Shown: positions 58,987 through 64,000 of the stretch, one piece after another
Numbering within the stretch: the first letter of the stretch is position 1
Layout of the letters: the number at the start of each line of letters is the position of its first letter
Assembly: GCA_007741555.1 (NCBI GenBank)
Contig: CP036526.1
Location: forward strand, 5,704,001-5,768,000
Direction: 5' to 3'
From: Stieleria marina
GTDB taxonomy: Bacteria > Planctomycetota > Planctomycetia > Pirellulales > Pirellulaceae
DNA length: 64,000 bases
The notes under the pieces: model-generated
Told to the model about the DNA's origin: nothing
What the model saw: the letters and a program-made list of their open reading frames with translations, nothing else
The model's database searches: none
Program-made: the position numbers and the translations under genes

Positions 58987-59847
58987 CTACTTGTGCAATT
59001 TCAGTTGCCCGTAACGCCGGCTTTTGCGACGACGAACAATTGCACTGTTACTTGGTTTACGTTTCTGACGTGTGCGGCCACCCTTGGCACTCTTGCCTTG
59101 CGGGCTCACTGGGTGACGACCACCCTTGGTCCGACCTTCACCACCACCGTGCGGGTGATCGATCGGGTTCATCGCTGTACCACGAACATGTGGGCGACGA
59201 CCGAGCCAACGAGCTCGACCAGCTTTACCCAACACAACATTCATGTGTTCGCTGTTACCAACCGATCCGATGGTTGCACGGCAGACACTTGGAACTCGCC
59301 GAACTTCACCACTTGGCAAAGACAACTGAGCCCAATCTGCTTCGCGAGCCATCAAAGTCGCATAAGTCCCAGCACTGCGGCACATACTGGCACCGCCACC
59401 GATCCGCATCTCGACACAGGAAACCTGCGTGTTGAGCGGGATATTTTTCAGAGGCAAACAGTTGCCCAATGTTGGCGGCGCGTCCGGGCCGTTCATAACC
59501 TTGTCGCCAGCCTTCAATCCTGAAGGAGCGATAACATAACGCTTTTCGCCGTCAGCGTACTTCAGCAATGCGATTCGAGCCGAACGATTTGGATCGTACT
59601 GAATCGAATCAACAATCGCCTGCACATCGTCTTTCACTCGGCGAAAGTCGATGATGCGGTATTTTTGCTTGTGACCACCACCACGGTGACGCGCAGTGAT
59701 CTTGCCTTGGTTATTACGACCACCGGTCTTACGCTTAGGCTTCAGCAGCGAACGCTCAGGCGTGTAGCCCTTCGTCAGCTCAGCAAAATCGCTGACCGAC
59801 GCATTTCTGCGTCCGGCGCTGGTCGGCTTGTAGATTCGAATGCCCAT
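58987..59847 (-). CDS. rplB: ribosomal protein L2
   Basis: The 286-residue uL2 has the N-terminal [20 protein letters not shown], the SH3-like RNA-binding domain, and the catalytic-core-near region [20 protein letters not shown] that contains the conserved His. It binds domain IV of 23S rRNA and joins the subunits. Length is normal. Confidence 0.98.
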   Translation of the reverse strand: MGIRIYKPTSAGRRNASVSDFAELTKGYTPERSLLKPKRKTGGRNNQGKITARHRGGGHKQKYRIIDFRRVKDDVQAIVDSIQYDPNRSARIALLKYADGEKRYVIAPSGLKAGDKVMNGPDAPPTLGNCLPLKNIPLNTQVSCVEMRIGGGASMCRSAGTYATLMAREADWAQLSLPSGEVRRVPSVCRATIGSVGNSEHMNVVLGKAGRARWLGRRPHVRGTAMNPIDHPHGGGEGRTKGGRHPVSPQGKSAKGGRTRQKRKPSNSAIVRRRKSRRYGQLKLHK

Positions 59848-59931
59848 GGCAATTTATTTCGTATCGGTGTGTTCTGTATTTTTCGTGGCGCCAGTAAGTC
59901 GCCAAACAATCTGTCGTGACTTCTGTGTCGA

Positions 59932-60255
59932 TTAAAAGAAGTCGATCTTGTGATCCGGGTGAAGCTGAACGATCGCTCGCTTCCAATCACTCGTGCGGCC
60001 GAACCGCATTTTGTAGCGCCGAAGCTTGCCTTTGCGAGTCTGAGTTCGCACTTTGGCAACCTTTACGTCAAACAAAGATTCAACAGCCGACCGAACATCG
60101 GCTTTGGTCGCATCGCGATGAATCTCGAACGCATACTGATTGTGACGAGTCGCACGGTGAACACCTTTTTCGGTGACCAACGGACGAAGCAACACTTGAT
60201 GCGGCTCCAACTGAATGCCGCCTTCTTTAGCAGCAGGTGGTTGAATGCGTGTCAT
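59932..60255 (-). CDS. rplW: ribosomal protein L23
   Basis: The 107-residue uL23 carries LEPHQVLLRPLVTEKGVHRA and the family sequence FDVKVAKVRTQTRKGKLRRY. The first 20 residues form a short added N-terminus. It docks signal recognition particle and trigger factor at the exit tunnel. Its ATG overlaps the rplD stop by 4 bp. Confidence 0.96.
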   Translation of the reverse strand: MTRIQPPAAKEGGIQLEPHQVLLRPLVTEKGVHRATRHNQYAFEIHRDATKADVRSAVESLFDVKVAKVRTQTRKGKLRRYKMRFGRTSDWKRAIVQLHPDHKIDFF

Positions 60256-60914
60256 TTCGTTTCTCCCTCAGCAGTCGCTTGCGTTGCAGCAAACGAGCCG
60301 TCTTTGATTTTGTCCAAGGCGTCCTTGGTGACCAACATTCGCTTGGGCTTGAGCACCGAAAGTGCGTTCAAGTCACTGACAGGCTGAATGTTCACGCCAG
60401 CAATATTGCGAGTACTCTTGTAGACAGCAGCGTCTTGATCGGCCGTCGCAACCAAAGTCGTGGTCGCGTCCAAACCCAAAGCTTTCAACGCCGCAGCCAT
60501 CCGGCTTGTCTTTGGCTCATCAAAAGCCAACTTATCGATCACAACCAATTCGCCGTCGTCAATCTTGGAACGAATCGCCATGCGAGTCGCCAAACGAACC
60601 GCCTTCTTTGGCAGACGATAGCTGTAATCGCGGGGCTTCACTGTGCGAGCAACACCACCGCCACGACGGACGTTGGTTCGCTTGCTACCAGCACGAGCAT
60701 TACCCGTACCCTTCTGGCGATACATCTTCTTGTTCGTGCCACTGACTTGACCACGAGTTCGCGTGTTGTGCGAACCCTGACGCAAGTTAGCCTGGTACAT
60801 CACGACCACATCGTGCATCAACTGCTTATTCAAGCGATCAGCAATCTGCTCGGTGTCGATCTCGTACTTGCCGACTTCTTTGCCGGACTCGTCATATACA
60901 TTTAAGCTGGCCAT
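60252..60914 (-). CDS. rplD: ribosomal protein L4
   Basis: The 220-residue uL4 has the internal loop RGQVSGTNKKMYRQKGTGNAR and GVARTVKPRDYSYRLPKKA, which reach into the exit tunnel. In gammaproteobacteria L4 also represses the S10 operon; no comparable site is proved here. It follows rplC by 9 bp. Confidence 0.97.
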   Translation of the reverse strand: MASLNVYDESGKEVGKYEIDTEQIADRLNKQLMHDVVVMYQANLRQGSHNTRTRGQVSGTNKKMYRQKGTGNARAGSKRTNVRRGGGVARTVKPRDYSYRLPKKAVRLATRMAIRSKIDDGELVVIDKLAFDEPKTSRMAAALKALGLDATTTLVATADQDAAVYKSTRNIAGVNIQPVSDLNALSVLKPKRMLVTKDALDKIKDGSFAATQATAEGETK

Positions 60915-60923
60915 GATTGTCCC

Positions 60924-61598
60924 TTATACCTTGTTCGTCTGACGGACGGACACAAAACCACCATTCGGCCCAGGAACAGCACCGCGAATCAACAGCAAGT
61001 TGTTCTCGGCATCGATTCGGACGACTTCCAAATTACGAGTCGTCTGCTTGGCGTTGCCGTACTGACCACCCATGCGACGACCTTTGAAAAGCCGACTTGG
61101 CGAAGCACTGCAACCCGTACCACCAGCGTGGCGGTGAACCTTCTTGACACCGTGAGAAGCACGCTGCCCGCTGAAATTGTGCCGCTTCATGACACCCGCG
61201 AAACCTCGCCCCTTACTGGTGCCGGTCACGTCCACTTTCTTGACTTCGGCGAATTGCTCAACCGTTACTGTCGCACCGACTTCCAAGTCAGTCTCGCCGC
61301 GGAACTCGCGAATAAATTTCTGCGGTTCACAATCGGCCTTCGGAAGAGCATCAGCCCCCCGGCTCTTGGATCGCTTGCCCTCCAGCTTGGCAACATGGCC
61401 ACGCTCGGAGCGAGCCGCCAAACGGCGAGGCTTATCCTCGAAACCCAACTGAACGGCCTGGTAACCATCGCGATCTACGCTACGGACCTGCAGCACATGA
61501 CACGGACCAGCCTGAACAACCGTGACTGGAACCGCAGTTCCGTCTTCCAGGTAAATCTGAGTCATCCCGACTTTACGGCCTAGGATTGATGGTGACAT
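60924..61598 (-). CDS. rplC: ribosomal protein L3
   Basis: The protein has 224 residues from ATG at 61598 (MSPSILGRKVGMTQIYLEDG), which matches the family start. The open frame upstream for 35 codons is judged untranslated. HNFSGQRASHGVKKVHRHAGG is the core loop near the peptidyl-transferase centre. An AAAGAG site precedes the ATG. It is separated from rpsJ by an unusual 334-bp gap. Confidence 0.97.
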   Translation of the reverse strand: MSPSILGRKVGMTQIYLEDGTAVPVTVVQAGPCHVLQVRSVDRDGYQAVQLGFEDKPRRLAARSERGHVAKLEGKRSKSRGADALPKADCEPQKFIREFRGETDLEVGATVTVEQFAEVKKVDVTGTSKGRGFAGVMKRHNFSGQRASHGVKKVHRHAGGTGCSASPSRLFKGRRMGGQYGNAKQTTRNLEVVRIDAENNLLLIRGAVPGPNGGFVSVRQTNKV

Positions 61599-61932
61599 AT
61601 CTCTTTCGCCCTGCCTTATGCAGAAGCGCCCGTCGTTCGTTATGAATTTCAAGGCCGCCTGACGATTCTTCACCGCGACTAGTCGCAGCCAAGTTATCGC
61701 CAAGGCATCCGTTCATTCGGAAACCAGTGTTACTTTAAATTTACAAAACATGCGCTTCTCAATCGCACAGCCATGGAATCATCCATTACTGAATCAACGA
61801 GAGGCAAATCGCCCAGAGACGCACTTTCAAAAATGCGACACAACCGCCAACAGAGGGCGGTATGCTACCGAGACAATCGTATCCTGCAAGTCCATCGAGC
61901 AGATTTATTTAGCAAACCCACTCAACTTAAAA
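61599..61932 (-). other. 334-bp gap between rpsJ and rplC
   Basis: No gene is supported; the frame open upstream of rplC shows no homology. A hairpin lies at 61843-61861. The gap may hold a second promoter or a regulatory leader for the genes from rplC on. No clear -35/-10 pair was found. Confidence 0.5.
61843..61861 (-). promoter_or_regulatory. hairpin in the rpsJ-rplC gap
   Basis: ACCGCC pairs with GGCGGT around a 7-base loop. On the coding strand a T-run (TTTTT) follows after a few more bases (TGTGTCGCA). It could be a weak terminator or attenuator about 70 bases after rpsJ. Confidence 0.45.
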
Positions 61933-62259
61933 CTACCGTGCTGACGCCTTAATCTTGATGTCAACACCTGCAGGCAGGCTCAACTTATTGAGCGCTTCGA
62001 TCGTCTTGGCAGTTGCCTGGACAATATCAATCAAACGCTTGTGCGTACGAATCTCGTACTGCTGCCGCGCCTTCTTATTCACGAAAGGACTAGACAAAAC
62101 CGTGTACCGCTCGACTCGAGTCGGCAAAGGGATCGGCCCATGCACTTCGCTATGAGTTCTTTTGACCGTATCAACGATTTCCTGAGCACTCTGGTCCAGC
62201 ACGGCGTGATCGTATGCTTCCATACGAATTCGAATGACTTCGCTAGATCCGGCAGACAC
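61933..62259 (-). CDS. rpsJ: ribosomal protein S10
   Basis: uS10 has the body [42 protein letters not shown] and the C-terminal [19 protein letters not shown]. The open frame extends 28 codons upstream, but GTG at 62259 ([12 protein letters not shown]) matches the family start and gives 108 residues. No strong ribosome binding site is seen before it. It is the first ribosomal gene here, and S10 also takes part in antitermination with NusB. Confidence 0.95.
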   Translation of the reverse strand: MSAGSSEVIRIRMEAYDHAVLDQSAQEIVDTVKRTHSEVHGPIPLPTRVERYTVLSSPFVNKKARQQYEIRTHKRLIDIVQATAKTIEALNKLSLPAGVDIKIKASAR

Positions 62260-62394
62260 AGTGACAAACTCAGAAAAAGTTGGTAAGGAAATCGGGTAGT
62301 TGAGCCTTCCCGGGCAGAGACCCGAGATCGTCTTGGAGCCCAAATCGACCCAAAGTTGCTCGACGCAAGCGTTTGCCGCTTACGTGAAGGGCAA

Positions 62395-62423
62395 AAGTTA
62401 GAGCCACTTCATTTTTTCGTCAA
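62395..62423 (-). promoter_or_regulatory. sigma70-type promoter upstream of rpsJ
   Basis: On the minus strand TTGACG (62418-62423) and TAACTT (62395-62400) are 17 bases apart, a near-consensus arrangement. Transcription would begin near 62388, leaving a leader of about 130 bases before the rpsJ start, with a small CGGG/CCCG hairpin in it. No transcript data support it here. Confidence 0.6.
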
Positions 62424-62467
62424 CGGCTCTTCGCCATTTCTTTCAAATCTTTTACCGGGTTTTTGCG

Positions 62468-63040
62468 GTGGAAGCGGAGCTGCTAGATTATTTGCACCTC
62501 CGTCCCCCGCCGCGAAGCAATCGATTGAACACCGAACTTTCTAACGAATTGCCAGCTAACACAGCCAATACTGTCGCGGTGGTCGCGAGCGAAACGGCAG
62601 ACCGCAAGTCGTCGCAAATGCCGCAATTTGCGAGACTCACGGCACTTCTGCTCGGCCTGGGGCCACTCGTGTTACTAGGCGTCGCCCTGTCATTGCGGCC
62701 CAGCGAAGACGGCCTAGGAACGCACCAGCAACTGGGTCTGCCGCCGTGTAGCATGCGTGTCATCTTCGGCATCCGTTGCCCAGCCTGCGGAATGACAACT
62801 TCCTGGTCGCATTTCGCTCGCGGCCAATGGCTGCTGAGCGCAAATGCCAATCCCGGCGGTTTTCTACTAGCTGCTTACTGCTTTCCGTTCGCGGCATGCT
62901 GCTTTTGGACCGCGTCGAAGGGAAATCTCCCACCGACTCGCCTTCAAAACACGATGATCATGCTGTTATTGATGATTACGATCGTTTCGGTCGCCCAGTG
63001 GTTTTGGCATCTGGGACGCAGCGGAATCGCGAACTTTTAG
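62468..63040 (+). CDS. DUF2752 family membrane protein
   Basis: The protein has up to 190 residues from GTG. The motif IRCPACGMTTSWSHFARGQW near 102-121 is the DUF2752 signature, CPxCGxTxS, preceded and followed by membrane segments (three in total). The function of the family is not established. The first 50 residues are polar and low-complexity, so the true start may be ATG at 62618 (residue 51) or a TTG near 62525. It is divergent from rpsJ and ends 6 bp before the next gene on the opposite strand. Confidence 0.8.
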   Translation: MEAELLDYLHLRPPPRSNRLNTELSNELPANTANTVAVVASETADRKSSQMPQFARLTALLLGLGPLVLLGVALSLRPSEDGLGTHQQLGLPPCSMRVIFGIRCPACGMTTSWSHFARGQWLLSANANPGGFLLAAYCFPFAACCFWTASKGNLPPTRLQNTMIMLLLMITIVSVAQWFWHLGRSGIANF

Positions 63041-63046
63041 ACGCCG

Positions 63047-64000
63047 CTATTGCACGCTCCAACTGGCCAGACGGACATGAATCCGCCAGCGGCCGTCGAT
63101 GTAACGAAACCGTAAATCGTCGAACGGCTGCCTGCCCGGAGGAAGGTTTAAGTGCAAGGTGATCGGAGCATCGCCGGAGATTTTGCGATCGACATAACCC
63201 GAATCGGGGTTGCTGAGCTCACGCCGCAAATTTTCGAGCGTCTGCGTGAGATATAGCTCAAATCGCTTGCCCCAAGCCGCCACAATCTTGTCGTCATGCA
63301 AATCACACTGAATCATCTCGGCAGCGAATTCGGCGTATTGCTTGTCGCCCAAAAGTTTGATCGAACGAGTGGCAAGGGCTTTTAGCTGCAGAGTCGCACG
63401 GTCCATCATCCGCTCGTTCTGCCTGGCCGCGTTTTTGGCATCCTGCGGCGCTAATTTCCGCGCCGAAATGTACTGGATCGCATTTTTCGGCGCGGACCAA
63501 TAAGCGAGCGAATTGCCGGACAAGGCGATGAATTGACCGCTCACTTCGGACTGCCCATCCGCCAGCACCCACGTCTGCACAGGGCGGCGGCTCAAAACAG
63601 CCTGCTCACGATCGGTCAGCATCAGCGACCGGTTTTGAAAACCACCGTCATCACGGTCGACGACTTCCTTATTTGCCCTCGTCCCCACGGCACCCCACAC
63701 CCCAAACGGACTGACGGAACCCGGCTTAGCGTGTTTGGCATCCGGATGAAGTGCGACGGTGGGCGAATTGTTTTTCCCTGCATCGATTGCATCGACAACA
63801 AAGAGAACGGCGCCGTCCGAAAAAGCAACATGCGCTCCTCCCATGTGATAGCTGGACGCGGAAATGACTCCTTCAAAATCGGATTGATCAGTCGTTGCTG
63901 ACGACGAATTGGGCGGCAAAATCGCCTGAAATCCGCTTGATCGCAAGCAGCCATCCGCCCAACACGCGGACCGCGCGCCAGGCCAAAACATGGCACCAGG
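63047..64000 (-). CDS. DUF1559 protein with C-terminal SHD1 domain, N-terminus beyond window
   Basis: The frame is open to the right edge, so only the C-terminal 317 or so residues are seen. FQAILPPNSSS and SYHMGGAHVAFSDGAV are DUF1559 landmarks; the second contains the H-X9-DG signature (His, nine residues, Asp-Gly). FGVWGAVGTRA follows as in the family end. A further domain VQTWVLADGQSEVSGQFIAL through YISARKLAPQDA resembles SHD1, a small beta module. DUF1559 proteins are prepilin-like exported proteins greatly expanded in planctomycetes. The missing part should hold the type IV pilin-like N-methylation segment. Confidence 0.85.
   Translation of the reverse strand, partial: PGAMFWPGARSACWADGCLRSSGFQAILPPNSSSATTDQSDFEGVISASSYHMGGAHVAFSDGAVLFVVDAIDAGKNNSPTVALHPDAKHAKPGSVSPFGVWGAVGTRANKEVVDRDDGGFQNRSLMLTDREQAVLSRRPVQTWVLADGQSEVSGQFIALSGNSLAYWSAPKNAIQYISARKLAPQDAKNAARQNERMMDRATLQLKALATRSIKLLGDKQYAEFAAEMIQCDLHDDKIVAAWGKRFELYLTQTLENLRRELSNPDSGYVDRKISGDAPITLHLNLPPGRQPFDDLRFRYIDGRWRIHVRLASWSVQ

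Noticed and set aside
61599-61703. 35-codon N-terminal extension of L3
   Set aside because: The L3 family starts at the MSPSILGRKVGMTQ position, which has its own ribosome binding site.
62260-62343. 28-codon N-terminal extension of S10
   Set aside because: The extension overlaps the leader of the predicted promoter and matches no S10. GTG at 62259 gives the family length.

Overview
The window looks like chromosome from a planctomycete of the Pirellulaceae (Rhodopirellula-like). This is inferred from a partial DUF1559 protein with the 'H-X9-DG' signature at the right edge, an S5 with a Gly/Arg-rich N-terminal extension, a ribosomal cluster without rpmD, and moderate GC with little operon compaction outside the ribosomal cluster. 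No rRNA, tRNA, CRISPR array, transposase, integrase or phage gene was seen.

Positions 1-24663 (almost all on the minus strand) form a surface-polysaccharide locus. In transcription order it holds GDP-mannose dehydratase, an O-antigen ligase/polymerase-like protein with a TPR tail, a UDP-GlcNAc 6-dehydrogenase type enzyme, a 4-epimerase, an aminotransferase, a fused oxidoreductase/N-acetyltransferase, a Wzx-type flippase, a second epimerase, a hexapeptide acetyltransferase, then the tightly packed rmlB-rmlA-acetyltransferase-ketoisomerase-aminotransferase cassette for a dTDP-3-acetamido-3,6-dideoxyhexose. Two glycosyltransferases, a polytopic membrane protein, a polysaccharide deacetylase, a formyltransferase and an asparagine synthase (cut by the left edge) follow. 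Together they can plausibly make, modify, flip and polymerise a glycan containing 3-acylamino sugars and a 2,3-diacetamido uronic acid.

Positions 25203-39005 are general metabolism: thiL, an aldehyde dehydrogenase, a DUF58 protein, a small membrane protein, a LysR regulator next to gltB-gltD (glutamate synthase), and a low-complexity lipoprotein.

Positions 39341-50139 are a four-gene DNA-end-processing block: an AddB-like nuclease, an AddA-like helicase that lacks the usual C-terminal nuclease, then a YhaO-like (SbcD/Mre11) and a YhaN-like (SbcC/Rad50) pair overlapping by 4 bp.

Positions 62259 down to 50275 (minus) are the S10-spc ribosomal cluster, rpsJ to secY, convergent with the repair block. 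A good sigma70-type promoter lies upstream of rpsJ. Notable points are a 62-bp out-of-frame overlap of rpsC and rplP, an rpsE with no ATG/GTG/TTG at its probable start (ATT or ACG behind a GAGGA ribosome binding site), a missing rpmD with three hairpins in its place, and a 334-bp gap between rpsJ and rplC. The right edge has a DUF2752 membrane protein and the C-terminal part of a DUF1559-SHD1 protein.

Functions are assigned from recognised motifs and family knowledge without database searches. Sugar stereochemistry and substrates are inference. I did not find a clearly new defence or mobile system. The best candidates for something new are the repair block, the translation anomalies in the ribosomal cluster, and the enzyme mix of the glycan locus.
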